Positions 13,994 through 21,657 of a DNA stretch of 64,000 nucleotides are shown here, one piece after another; position 1 is the stretch's first letter; the number at the start of each line of letters is the position of its first letter. The stretch is taken from contig NZ_BHVZ01000001.1 of the NCBI RefSeq assembly GCF_003865035.1, forward strand, positions 1,100,949 through 1,164,948, written 5' to 3'. The notes under the pieces were generated by a model. The model was not told the DNA's origin and did not search any database. It saw only the letters and a program-made list of their open reading frames with translations. The stretch is from Anaerotignum faecicola (GTDB taxonomy: Bacteria; Bacillota; Clostridia; Lachnospirales; Anaerotignaceae). The position numbers and the translations under genes were made by a program.

Positions 13994-16132
13994 ATGGATA
14001 TTATAAGGAAATTACGGGAAGAATTTGGAATAACGCAGAGTCAGGCGGAAAATACCGTAAGGCTGCTGGATGAGGGCAACACCGTCCCCTTTATCGCCCG
14101 CTACCGCAAGGAAATGACAGGCTCTTTGGATGACCAGATTATTCGGCAGCTTTCCGAGCGGCTGACAGCTCTCCGCAATCTGGAGGACAGGCGGACACAG
14201 GTGCGGACAGCTATTGCCGAGCAGGGCAGGCTGACAGATGCACTTGCGGCAAAGCTGGATGCCGCCCAAACACAGACGGAAATCGAGGATATCTACCGCC
14301 CGTTTCGCCCGAAACGCCGCACCAGAGCGTCGATTGCGAAGGAGAAGGGCCTACAGCCTTTAGCGGATATTATTTGGGGGCAGAAGCTGATTGGTACGCC
14401 GGAGGAAGCGGCAAAAGCCTTTGTGGACAGTGGACAGGGAGTGGACACCGTTTTGGACGCAATAAATGGCGCAATGGACATCCTTGCGGAACAGATTTCG
14501 GATGATGCCGATTTACGAAAATTGCTGCGCGAGGAAACGATAAAATGCGGCGCGATTGTTTCCAAAAAAACGAAGGACGAACCCTCCGTCTACGAAATGT
14601 ATTATGACTATCGGGAGCCGCTCAAAAAAGCGGCGGGGCATCGCGTTCTGGCGATGAACCGCGGCGAGAAGGAGGGCTTCCTTTCCGTGAAAATCGAAGG
14701 GGAGGAGGAAAAGCTGCTGCAAAGGATGGAGAAAAGGCTCATCCGCAGAAGCAGTGATACCGCCGATATTCTGCGAGAGGTTATCGCGGATAGCTATAAG
14801 CGGCTGATTGCGCCCTCGCTGGAGCGCGAAATCCGCAATGACCTGACGGAGCAGGCTGAGGAAGCCGCCATTGGCGTATTTCGGGAAAACCTCAGACAGC
14901 TTTTATTGCAGCCGCCCATCAGCGGAAAGGTTGTGCTTGCGCTTGACCCTGCATACCGCACAGGCTGTAAGATTGCGGTGATTGATGCAACGGGCAAGCC
15001 TCTGGAAACTACGGTGGTTTATCCCACACCGCCGCAGAACAAAACCGCCGAGGCTGAGAAAAAGCTGCTCGGCCTGATTGGAAAATACGGCGTGGATTTA
15101 ATCTCCATCGGCAACGGCACAGCCTCAAGGGAATCGGAGCTTTTTGTGGCGGAAATGCTGAAAAAAACAAAGCGGAGGGTGCAGTATATCATTGCGAATG
15201 AGGCAGGGGCATCGGTATATTCCGCATCCAAGCTGGGCGCGGAGGAATTTCCCGATTATGATGTTTCGCTGCGGAGCGCGGTTTCCATCGGCAGAAGAAT
15301 CCAAGACCCCTTGGCGGAGCTGGTGAAAATCGACCCGAAATCCATCGGTGTGGGACAATATCAGCATGATATGAACCAAAAGCGTCTCGGCGAGGCACTC
15401 GGCGGCGTGGTGGAGGATTGTGTAAACAGCGTCGGGGTGGATTTGAATACGGCAAGCCCTGCGCTGCTTTCCTATGTGGCAGGCATTCACGCAACAGTGG
15501 CGAAAAATATCCTTAAATATCGGGAGGAGCATGGGAAATTTACTGCCAGAAGGGAGCTTTTAAAGGTAGCAAAGCTTGGCCCGAAGGCATACGAGCAGTG
15601 CGCAGGCTTTTTGCGGCTGCCCGAAAGCGAAATGCCGCTGGACAGAACGGGGGTACATCCCGAAAGCTATGCGGCGGCGGAGGGCCTGCTTGCGCTGTGC
15701 GGCTATGGCTTGGCGGATGTTGCGGCAAGGAAGGTCAGCGGCTTGGCAAAGAAAATCAAATCTCCCGAAAAGACGGCGGCAGAGCTTGGAATCGGCGTGC
15801 CGACCCTGGAGGATATCATGCGTGAGCTGGAAAAGCCGGGACGAGATCCCCGTGAGGATGCCCCTGCGCCCGTGCTCCGCAGTGATGTGCTTTCCATGGA
15901 GGATTTGCAGGAGGGCATGGTGCTGACGGGAACGGTGCGCAATGTCATTGATTTCGGCGTGTTTGTGGATATTGGGGTGCATCAGGATGGCTTGGTGCAT
16001 ATTTCCCAGATTTGCGATAGATTCATCAAGCATCCCCTAGAGGCGGTCAAGCTGGGGGATGTGGTGCAGGTGAAGGTGCTGTCGGTGGATTTGCAGAAAA
16101 AGCGGATAGCGTTGACGATGAAGGGGATTTGA
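13994..16132 (+). CDS. tex: Tex-family RNA-binding transcription accessory protein
   Basis: 712-residue cytosolic nucleic-acid-binding protein. Order of parts: N-terminal helical region (EEFGITQSQAENTVRLLDEG, VPFIARYRKEMTGSLDD), YqgF/RNase H-like domain around VVLALDPAYRTGCKIAVID, tandem helix-hairpin-helix (VGVDLNTASPALLSYVAGI), and a C-terminal S1 domain (TGTVRNVIDFGVFVDIGVHQ ... DGLVHISQI). Tex proteins act in transcription or RNA handling in many bacteria without a settled mechanism. The ATG at 13994 follows AAGGAG by seven bases; the longer frame from 13868 reads through the hairpin array. The gene stands alone. Confidence 0.93.
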   Translation: MDIIRKLREEFGITQSQAENTVRLLDEGNTVPFIARYRKEMTGSLDDQIIRQLSERLTALRNLEDRRTQVRTAIAEQGRLTDALAAKLDAAQTQTEIEDIYRPFRPKRRTRASIAKEKGLQPLADIIWGQKLIGTPEEAAKAFVDSGQGVDTVLDAINGAMDILAEQISDDADLRKLLREETIKCGAIVSKKTKDEPSVYEMYYDYREPLKKAAGHRVLAMNRGEKEGFLSVKIEGEEEKLLQRMEKRLIRRSSDTADILREVIADSYKRLIAPSLEREIRNDLTEQAEEAAIGVFRENLRQLLLQPPISGKVVLALDPAYRTGCKIAVIDATGKPLETTVVYPTPPQNKTAEAEKKLLGLIGKYGVDLISIGNGTASRESELFVAEMLKKTKRRVQYIIANEAGASVYSASKLGAEEFPDYDVSLRSAVSIGRRIQDPLAELVKIDPKSIGVGQYQHDMNQKRLGEALGGVVEDCVNSVGVDLNTASPALLSYVAGIHATVAKNILKYREEHGKFTARRELLKVAKLGPKAYEQCAGFLRLPESEMPLDRTGVHPESYAAAEGLLALCGYGLADVAARKVSGLAKKIKSPEKTAAELGIGVPTLEDIMRELEKPGRDPREDAPAPVLRSDVLSMEDLQEGMVLTGTVRNVIDFGVFVDIGVHQDGLVHISQICDRFIKHPLEAVKLGDVVQVKVLSVDLQKKRIALTMKGI

Positions 16133-16181
16133 GAAAAGGCGCGACAAGGTTGATGGCGCATGCATGGGCGAGGAAGAGCAA

Positions 16182-16766
16182 CGGTGCTTTGCACCGAATG
16201 GGCGTAGTCACGCCAAGAATAGCAGTGCTTCGCACTGGATGGGCTCATGCGAGCCAAAAATTTGCTTGGACAACATGAGTGTTGCGCCCGTTTGGAACTC
16301 TTTCGGCGAAACAAAGGATTCCTTCCTTACTTTTTATGCTAAAAAGTAACAAAAACTTGGAACCCGTTTCGGAATGGGTTCCAAACCTCCGCAACCGAGG
16401 AAAGGGCAACAAAGTTTCCCTTTCCAAACCCTTCCCCACCATGCCGGAAACGGCAGAGAGAAAAGCGGCGCGGTGCGCCAAGAATAGCAGTGCTTCGCAC
16501 TGGTTGAGCGCGTTTGCGCTACAAATTTTCTTGGTGAAGATAAGTTGTTCGCCCGTTTGGAACTTTTTCGGCGAAACAGAGGATTTCTTTCTTACTTTTT
16601 ATGCTAAAAAGTAACAAAAACCCGGGACCCCTCCTCAATGGGTCCCGGACCCCCACAGGAGGTCCAAGAGGAACGATGTTCCCCTTGGATATCCCCTCCC
16701 CACAAGCCCCTTCGGGCAGTATAAAGTGCCTTTTCGGCATAGCTTGCTCTCCGTCCTTCGGGCAGG
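16182..16766 (+). repeat. Two tandem copies of a compound hairpin repeat
   Basis: Copy A (about 16211-16440) and copy B (about 16475-16745) share, in order: GCCAAGAATAGCAGTGCTTC, CGCCCGTTTGGAACT, TTCGGCGAAACA, the stem TTACTTTTT/AAAAAGTAA with loop ATGCT, then a CCC..GGG stem, a GGAAAGGG/CCCTTTCC-type stem and CCCTCCCCAC or CCTTCCCCAC. The TTGGAACCC/GGGTTCCAA stem of copy A is replaced by CCGGGACCC/GGGTCCCGG in copy B, a compensatory change in both arms. This occupies the whole 630-base gap after tex. Confidence 0.85.
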
Positions 16767-17036
16767 CTATTTTGAATTTTTCAACCCTTTGTAGGCTGCA
16801 AATAAATCTTCCAGTAATTCTTGAAATTCCGTTTGAAATATAATCATCTGGTCACTGATGTATGCGGAACCTTCTGTGTATTGCTTATTCAGTACTTCCT
16901 CGTTCTGCCACAAAGCATCTTTTAACAGGCATACCAAGGCACAGATGGAATCATATCTATAACACATTTGTTCTAATTTTCTCAGGTTATAATGCAATTC
17001 TTCCAAATCAGGCACCTCCGTTTTCTTTAAAAGCAT
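16767..17036 (-). CDS. Small hypothetical protein enclosed by inverted repeats
   Basis: 89 residues, starting MLLKKTEVPDLEELHYNLRK. It is mostly helical by eye (heptad-like LEELHYNLRKLEQM and FQTEFQELLEDLFAAYKGL), with Cys and Tyr, no signal peptide and no recognised family. The start is uncertain: the ATG at 17036 lacks a clear ribosome site, and a TTG at 17102 in frame follows GAAAGGCGG but lies inside the neighbouring repeat. The gene lies between repeat copies A/B (+) and copy C (-), and its A/T-rich composition differs from its surroundings. Coding status is moderately likely. Confidence 0.5.
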   Translation of the reverse strand: MLLKKTEVPDLEELHYNLRKLEQMCYRYDSICALVCLLKDALWQNEEVLNKQYTEGSAYISDQMIIFQTEFQELLEDLFAAYKGLKNSK

Positions 17037-17090
17037 AACAGAAAATGACTTGATTTTTCTGAAAAGCCACAATTTTGTTGCATAAAATAT

Positions 17091-17370
17091 TTGCAGGCGC
17101 AATTGCGCCGCCTTTCTCTATACCCTTTCGGGTCTGTGGGGAAGGGTTTGGAAAGGGAAACCCTGTGTCCCTTTCCTCGTCTGCGGAGGTTTGGAACCCA
17201 TAGCGAAACGGGTTCCAAGTTTTTGTTACTTTTTAGCATAAAAAGTAAGGATGAACGCCCTTGTTTCGCCGAGAAAGTTCTAAACGGGCGCAACACTCCT
17301 GTTGTCCAAGCAAATTTTTGGCTCGCATGAGCCCATCCGGCGCTTGCGCCGCTAATCTTTTCGCAGATGC
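17091..17370 (-). repeat. Inverted third copy of the compound hairpin repeat
   Basis: The reverse complement matches copy A closely: GCTCATGCGAGCC, AAAAATTTGCTTGGACAACA, GGCGCAACA-type block, TTACTTTTT/AAAAAGTAA stem, TTGGAACCC/GGGTTCCAA stem, CCTCCGCA and the GGAAAGGG stem. It faces copies A/B with the small gene in the middle. Confidence 0.85.
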
Positions 17371-17392
17371 GCCTACAAGGGTGGCGTTTTCC

Positions 17393-17421
17393 TTGCAAAA
17401 AAGCCTTTTTTATGCCATAAT
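17393..17421 (+). promoter_or_regulatory. Promoter for 17450 gene and ECF component
   Basis: -35 TTGCAA (17393-17398), 17-base spacer, -10 CATAAT (17416-17421). Confidence 0.65.
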
Positions 17422-17449
17422 AGAACAAAAATTATGAGGAGGGAGACGA

Positions 17450-17659
17450 ATGTTCGATATTGGAACAACGGCGGTTTTATTGGATGCGGCACAGGATTTG
17501 AACGAGGCTTTGCAGGGCGGAGCGGCGTTATCCCTAATCCCCATTGGCATCGGCACGATTGTCGGCATTGGCATTGTTGGCTTTTTTGCGCATCATTTTA
17601 TGAAAAAGGGCGACGAAGCCAGACGAAATGACCCAAACCGTTTTAAACGGCTGAAATAA
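17450..17659 (+). CDS. Small single-span membrane protein
   Basis: 69 residues: MFDIGTTAVLLDAAQDLNEA, one glycine/isoleucine-rich hydrophobic helix (LIPIGIGTIVGIGIVGFFAH), then a basic tail (MKKGDEARRNDPNRFKRLK) that should face the cytosol. The ribosome site GAGGAGGGAG is good. It is 23 bases upstream of the ECF S component and very probably co-transcribed, so it may be a small partner of that transporter, which is inference from position only. Confidence 0.75.
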   Translation: MFDIGTTAVLLDAAQDLNEALQGGAALSLIPIGIGTIVGIGIVGFFAHHFMKKGDEARRNDPNRFKRLK

Positions 17660-17682
17660 AAAGTACGGAGGAAAAAGAAAAA

Positions 17683-18237
17683 ATGGAACAAAAAAACAGA
17701 AGAATTTCAACCAGACAGCTGGTTTCTATGGCGATGCTTGGGGCAATCTCCATTGTGCTGGTGGCAGTGATACATTTTCCGCTGATTCCTGCGGCGGCGT
17801 TTCTGGAATATGACCCGGCGGATATCCCGATTCTCATTTGCGCCTTTGCGTATGGCCCGCTGGCAGGGCTGCTGCTGACGGTTGTGGTCTGCTTCATACA
17901 GGGCTTTACGGTCAGCGCGCAGAGCGGCATTATCGGCATTGTGATGCATATTTTTGCAACAGGCTGCTGCGTACTGGTGACGGGGAACATTTATAAAAGA
18001 AACAAGACGAGAAAAACGGCGGTCATTGCGCTGATTCTGGGGGCATTGGTGCAGACGGCGGCAATGGTGCTGATGAATATGATTTTTACGCCGCTTTTCA
18101 TGGGTGCGCCCCTGGAAACGGTGCTTGCGCTGATGATTCCTGCAATCATTCCCTTTAATGTGCTGAAGGCAGGCATCAACGGTGTGATTACCTTCTTTTT
18201 ATACAAATCCATTTCCCATCTGATGAAGGGGAATTAA
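17683..18237 (+). CDS. ECF transporter S component, RibU-like (riboflavin)
   Basis: 184-residue membrane substrate-binding component of an energy-coupling-factor importer, six hydrophobic helices. RibU-type signature FLEYDPADIPILICAFAYGP and the early RQLVSMAMLGAISIVLVAV segment suggest riboflavin as cargo. It would work with EcfA/A'/T encoded elsewhere. There is no FMN riboswitch in its leader, which is unusual for RibU and leaves the substrate less certain. It is downstream of the small membrane gene with a terminator after it. Confidence 0.8.
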   Translation: MEQKNRRISTRQLVSMAMLGAISIVLVAVIHFPLIPAAAFLEYDPADIPILICAFAYGPLAGLLLTVVVCFIQGFTVSAQSGIIGIVMHIFATGCCVLVTGNIYKRNKTRKTAVIALILGALVQTAAMVLMNMIFTPLFMGAPLETVLALMIPAIIPFNVLKAGINGVITFFLYKSISHLMKGN

Positions 18238-18253
18238 ATTAAGGCGAAATCAG

Positions 18254-18282
18254 GATAAACTTCAAAGGGGTTTATCTTTTTT
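18254..18282 (+). terminator. Terminator after the ECF S component
   Basis: GATAAAC / GTTTATC stem followed by TTTTTT. Confidence 0.8.
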
Positions 18283-18343
18283 CGTGTTTTCTTGCAAATT
18301 TTGTGTAAGATATTGAATTTTATGCTATTCCTGCAAGTTTTTA

Positions 18344-18372
18344 TTGTCAGGAAAGGGGGAAGTGCATATAAT
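18344..18372 (+). promoter_or_regulatory. ddl-murI promoter
   Basis: -35 TTGTCA (18344-18349), 17-base spacer, -10 TATAAT (18367-18372). It overlaps the open upstream extension of ddl and so supports the ATG at 18410. Confidence 0.8.
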
Positions 18373-18409
18373 AGAGAAAGTATTGGTCGGAAGCAGGGAG
18401 GACGAGAGT

Positions 18410-19489
18410 ATGGTCAGCAAGAAAACGGTTGCAGTGATTTTTGGAGGACAGTCCTCCGAGCATGAGGTTTCCAGAACTTCGGCGGTGATGATGCTGCAGG
18501 CACTGGATAAGGAGAAATATCAGGTATTGTCGGTCGGAATTACGAAAAAAGGGCAGTGGCTGATTTACAACGGGCCTGTAGAGCATGTGAAAACAGGCGA
18601 ATGGGAAAAATTCGGCACGCCCGTGAGCCTTTCTCCTGATGCGACGAAGAAATGCTTTCTGAAAATCGTCGGGGGAAATGTGAAGGAAATCCCTGTGGAT
18701 GTGGTGATTCCCGTGCTGCACGGCGCATGGGGCGAGGACGGTACGATTCAGGGGCTTTTGGAGATGGCGCAGATTCCCTATGTGGGGTGCGGCGTGCTGG
18801 CATCTGCCGTTTCTATGGATAAGGTATACACGAAGATGATTGCGAAGGCGGCAAGGATTCCGCAGGCAAAGTATCTTTGGTTGCATAAGAACGACCTTGA
18901 GGAAAAGAGAGAGAGAATTCTCGACCATGCGGAGAAAAAGCTGGGCTATCCCTGCTTTGTGAAGCCCTCCAACGCGGGCTCCTCTGTGGGCATTTCCAAG
19001 GCGAAAAACAGAGAGCAGCTTTCCGCGGCACTGGACTTTGCGGCAGGCTATGACAGAAAGGTCATCATAGAGGAAGCGATTGATGCGAGAGAATTTGAGT
19101 GTGCGGTGCTGGGCAATGAAGAGCCGATGGTCAGCGGCGTGGGCGAGGTACTTTCTGCGGCGGAATTTTATGATTATGATGCAAAATACAACAACAGCGA
19201 CTCCCGTACGGTGATCCCTGCGGAGGTGGAGGAAGAAAAGACAGAGGAAATGCGCCGTATTGCCAGAAAGATTTTCCGTGCCGTGGACGGCAGCGGACTG
19301 GCGAGAGTGGATTTTTTCATTGACAAAAAAACAGGAAGAGTGCTCTTTAATGAGCTGAATACCATGCCGGGCTTTACACCCATCAGCATGTACCCGATGC
19401 TCTGGGTGCAGGCAGGCATGACGGAAACAGAACTGATGGACCGCTTCATCGAGCTTGCGCTCAAGCGCGATTCGGGCATCAGAGGATGA
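18410..19489 (+). CDS. ddl: D-alanine--D-alanine ligase
   Basis: ATP-grasp enzyme joining two D-Ala for peptidoglycan stem peptides, 359 residues. The start MVSKKTVAVIFGGQSSEHEV contains the GGxSxEH motif; the ATP-binding part has YPCFVKPSNAGSSVGISK, and the end has FNELNTMPGF with the metal-binding Asn. The omega-loop reads YDYDAKY with the Tyr expected of D-Ala-D-Ala ligases and not of VanA-type D-Ala-D-Lac ligases. GGGAGG precedes the ATG by eight bases. murI follows after 13 bases, so both peptidoglycan precursor genes share one transcript. Confidence 0.95.
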   Translation: MVSKKTVAVIFGGQSSEHEVSRTSAVMMLQALDKEKYQVLSVGITKKGQWLIYNGPVEHVKTGEWEKFGTPVSLSPDATKKCFLKIVGGNVKEIPVDVVIPVLHGAWGEDGTIQGLLEMAQIPYVGCGVLASAVSMDKVYTKMIAKAARIPQAKYLWLHKNDLEEKRERILDHAEKKLGYPCFVKPSNAGSSVGISKAKNREQLSAALDFAAGYDRKVIIEEAIDAREFECAVLGNEEPMVSGVGEVLSAAEFYDYDAKYNNSDSRTVIPAEVEEEKTEEMRRIARKIFRAVDGSGLARVDFFIDKKTGRVLFNELNTMPGFTPISMYPMLWVQAGMTETELMDRFIELALKRDSGIRG

Positions 19490-19502
19490 GGAGAAGGAAG
19501 AA

Positions 19503-20306
19503 ATGGATACAAGACCAATCGGTGTATTTGATTCGGGGGTTGGCGGTCTGACTGTGGTAAAGCAGATTATGAAGGTGATGCCCCATGAAAATATTGTATA
19601 TTTCGGGGATACGGCGCGCGTGCCCTACGGGACGAAATCCAAGGAGGCCGTAACGAAATATTCCAAGCAGAATGTACGGTTTCTGCTGAGCAAGGAAGTG
19701 AAGGCGATTATTGTTGCCTGCAATACGGCAAGCTCCAACAGCCTGGATGCGTTGCGGGAGACGTTTGATGTGCCCATCTTCGGTGTGGTTGTGCCGGGCG
19801 TGGAGGAGGCACTGCGCTCCACGAAGAATAAGAAAATTGGCGTAATCGGGACACCGGGGACGGTGCGTTCCGGCGCGTATGAGCGGATGATCTGCGAGCA
19901 GGACAGCGAAATGCAGGTATTCACAAAGGCGTGTCCGCTCTTTGTTCCCTTAGCGGAGGAGGGCTGGACGGATAACGAGGTTTCCAGACAGGCGGCGAAG
20001 CGGTATCTGGAGGAGCTGGTGGCAACGGGGATTGATTCCCTTGTGCTGGGCTGTACGCATTATCCCCTTTTGAAGCGCTGCATCGGGCAGACGGTCGGGG
20101 AGGCAATCAAGCTGGTTGACCCTGCGAAGGCAACGGCAAGACGGGTGATGGCGTTCTTAAAGGAGCATGACCTGCTGAATGAGAGCGAGGGTGTCGGCGA
20201 GAAGCAGTTTTATCTTTCCGACAGCACGGATACGTTCCGCTTTGTGTGCCAGAAGGCACTGAAGCACCCCTATGAGCCGGAAATTATTGATATCGAAATG
20301 TACTGA
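19503..20306 (+). CDS. murI: Glutamate racemase
   Basis: Cofactor-free racemisation of L- to D-glutamate for peptidoglycan, 267 residues. It starts MDTRPIGVFDSGVGGLTVVK, and the two catalytic Cys are in VACNTASSN (Cys73) and LGCTHYPLL (Cys184), with His186 beside the second. The start is the ATG at 19503 after GAGAAGGAAG. It forms an operon with ddl and is followed by a strong terminator. Confidence 0.96.
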   Translation: MDTRPIGVFDSGVGGLTVVKQIMKVMPHENIVYFGDTARVPYGTKSKEAVTKYSKQNVRFLLSKEVKAIIVACNTASSNSLDALRETFDVPIFGVVVPGVEEALRSTKNKKIGVIGTPGTVRSGAYERMICEQDSEMQVFTKACPLFVPLAEEGWTDNEVSRQAAKRYLEELVATGIDSLVLGCTHYPLLKRCIGQTVGEAIKLVDPAKATARRVMAFLKEHDLLNESEGVGEKQFYLSDSTDTFRFVCQKALKHPYEPEIIDIEMY

Positions 20307-20323
20307 AACAAAAGGACTGCAAT

Positions 20324-20363
20324 AAAAAGGACGACAGAATGTAAAAATTCTGCCGTCCTTTTC
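20324..20363 (+). terminator. Terminator of ddl-murI
   Basis: AAAGGACGACAGAA / TTCTGCCGTCCTTTT with one mismatch, followed by a short T-run. Confidence 0.85.
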
Positions 20364-20382
20364 TTAAGGGGAAGAAGTAGAA

Positions 20383-20455
20383 AGAATGTTATTTCTGAAG
20401 GCATTTCTGCCCTCAGAGGGGGAGTAACATCCTCGGTAACAGTATTGCCCTGAGA
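20383..20455. other. Structured intergenic segment of unknown role
   Basis: Between the murI terminator and the trxA promoter a G-rich segment can fold: CTCA..GGG with CCCTGAG, an inner GAG/CTC pair, and an outer AAGGCATTTCTG hairpin. It lies before the trxA promoter and so is outside its transcript. I could not match it to a known RNA class. The rest of this 310-base gap is A/T rich. Confidence 0.35.
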
Positions 20456-20517
20456 CAGAGGAATATACACGAAAAGAAAAAATATTATTGAGAATTATTA
20501 TTATTTGATATATACTA

Positions 20518-20546
20518 TTGAAATAAATTCCTTTTTCTGCTATACT
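20518..20546 (+). promoter_or_regulatory. trxA promoter
   Basis: -35 TTGAAA (20518-20523), 17-base spacer, -10 TATACT (20541-20546). The leader has a stem GCCTTCGGT / ACCGAAGAAGGC before AAAGGAGG. Confidence 0.8.
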
Positions 20547-20616
20547 GGAACAAACATAAGAATACAGCCTTCGGTTAAACTGATACCGAAGAAGGCATAT
20601 AAAGGAGGAATGACAG

Positions 20617-20931
20617 ATGAAGCAACTCAAATCTCAGGAATTTCAGGCAGAGGTACTGGAAAGCAAGGTGCCCGTACTGGTGGACTTTTCCGCGACATGG
20701 TGCGGCCCCTGCCAGATGATGGGCCCCGTTTTGGAGCAGCTTTCCGCAGAATACGAGGGAAAGGCGAAAATTGTAAAGGTGGATATTGATGAATCCATGG
20801 ATTTGGCGCAGAAATACCGCATTATGAGCGTACCAAACATGATTATCTTTAAGGATGGCGCGCCTGTGGATGCAGTGATTGGCGCAGTGCCTGCAAATCA
20901 TCTGAAGGAAAAGCTGGATGCTGTTTTGTAA
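20617..20931 (+). CDS. trxA: Thioredoxin
   Basis: 104-residue cytosolic disulfide reductase with the standard active site WCGPC (Cys29, Cys32), the cis-proline motif SVPNMIIF and the fold-typical VDIDES segment. AAAGGAGG precedes the ATG. It is transcribed alone from its own promoter to its own terminator; no thioredoxin reductase gene is next to it. Confidence 0.96.
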   Translation: MKQLKSQEFQAEVLESKVPVLVDFSATWCGPCQMMGPVLEQLSAEYEGKAKIVKVDIDESMDLAQKYRIMSVPNMIIFKDGAPVDAVIGAVPANHLKEKLDAVL

Positions 20932-20944
20932 GACAACAAAACGT

Positions 20945-20978
20945 CCCCCGATTTTACGGAATCGGGGGATTTTTTATT
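20945..20978 (+). terminator. trxA terminator
   Basis: CCCCCGATT / AATCGGGGG stem followed by ATTTTTTATT. Confidence 0.92.
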
Positions 20979-21048
20979 GCGGTGTTTGGCACTTGGATTG
21001 TCTATTTTGTCAGTAGGAATTTTCTGCTATATGATTTTTTTGTCATTT

Positions 21049-21077
21049 TTGCCGAGAATGGGGTAAAAATGTATAAA
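21049..21077 (+). promoter_or_regulatory. Promoter for the 41-residue gene
   Basis: -35 TTGCCG (21049-21054), 17-base spacer, -10 TATAAA (21072-21077). Confidence 0.5.
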
Positions 21078-21190
21078 AACAGATACAATGAGCGAAAAAT
21101 CCTCGCTGTTTTTTCCGTTGACGGGAAAAAAAGAAAGTGATATCTTTTTTTTATCAGAGAAAAACAGATTTTGAAAAGAGGTTATGCGTT

Positions 21191-21316
21191 ATGAAACATT
21201 CAGTATTCATGACAACTGCATACGGTTTTGCTGTCCTGCTAATTAGCGTTATTATTCTGGGCATTATTGCCCCTAAGAAAAAGAAGAATAACGCCGATTG
21301 TCATGCGCAAAAATAA
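21191..21316 (+). CDS. 41-residue single-span membrane protein
   Basis: A short frame of MKHSVFMTTAYGFAVLLISV, then IILGIIAPKKKKNNADCHAQK: one hydrophobic helix and a strongly basic cytosolic tail. It has its own candidate promoter, a weak GAGG ribosome site, and an intrinsic terminator soon after the stop, so a transcription unit encloses exactly this frame. I know no family for it. The size and topology are like small regulatory membrane proteins. Confidence 0.6.
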   Translation: MKHSVFMTTAYGFAVLLISVIILGIIAPKKKKNNADCHAQK

Positions 21317-21359
21317 AACCTTTTTTGCGAAACCTATCTGAGAGATATATGTGTATGTG

Positions 21360-21393
21360 AAGGCTCATGGCATTTGGCTATGAGCTTTTTTTG
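21360..21393 (+). terminator. Terminator after the 41-residue gene
   Basis: GCTCAT / ATGAGC stem with inner GG..pairs, followed by seven T. Confidence 0.85.
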
Positions 21394-21429
21394 TTATCAT
21401 TTTCCTTTCGGTGAGACACAAAAGGCATG

Positions 21430-21605
21430 ACATAGAAAAATTTACAAAAGAAGGACTTACAAATTACAAAAGAAAAAGCAAAAAGAGATTACAGAAGAAA
21501 AAATTTACAAAAGAAGAAATTTTACAGAAGAAGAAAAAACACAAAAGAGAAAAATTTTTAAACCTACAAAAGACAAAGCGAAGCAGATTTTTTACAAAAG
21601 AGGAA
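21430..21605 (+). repeat. Degenerate tandem repeat, purine-rich leader of the 2-hydroxyacid dehydrogenase
   Basis: About eight imperfect copies of TTACAAAAGAAGAAA spaced 15-25 bases apart make this segment almost free of C and G+T-poor. A further copy (CTTACAAAAGATAAAATG) follows the dehydrogenase stop at 22610. The stretch is open in one frame and would encode a Lys-rich FTKEE repeat peptide, but that frame runs out of phase into the dehydrogenase and is probably not translated. Confidence 0.75.
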
Positions 21606-21657
21606 CTGAAAAAAGAAATGCAAAACGGAAGGATAGAAGGACAAGGAGGGAATCTCC

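Noticed and set aside
16182-17370. CRISPR array in the repeat cluster
   Set aside because: Only three copies, unequal lengths, hairpin modules and no regular spacers.
17600-17683. FMN riboswitch ahead of the RibU-like gene
   Set aside because: The space is filled by the upstream small gene and no FMN core sequence is present.
20383-20455. Second yybP-ykoY manganese riboswitch suggested by GGGGGAGTAAC
   Set aside because: The rest of the aptamer core (GTCGTC arm, AGCAAGAC-like closing strand) is missing and it lies outside the trxA transcript.
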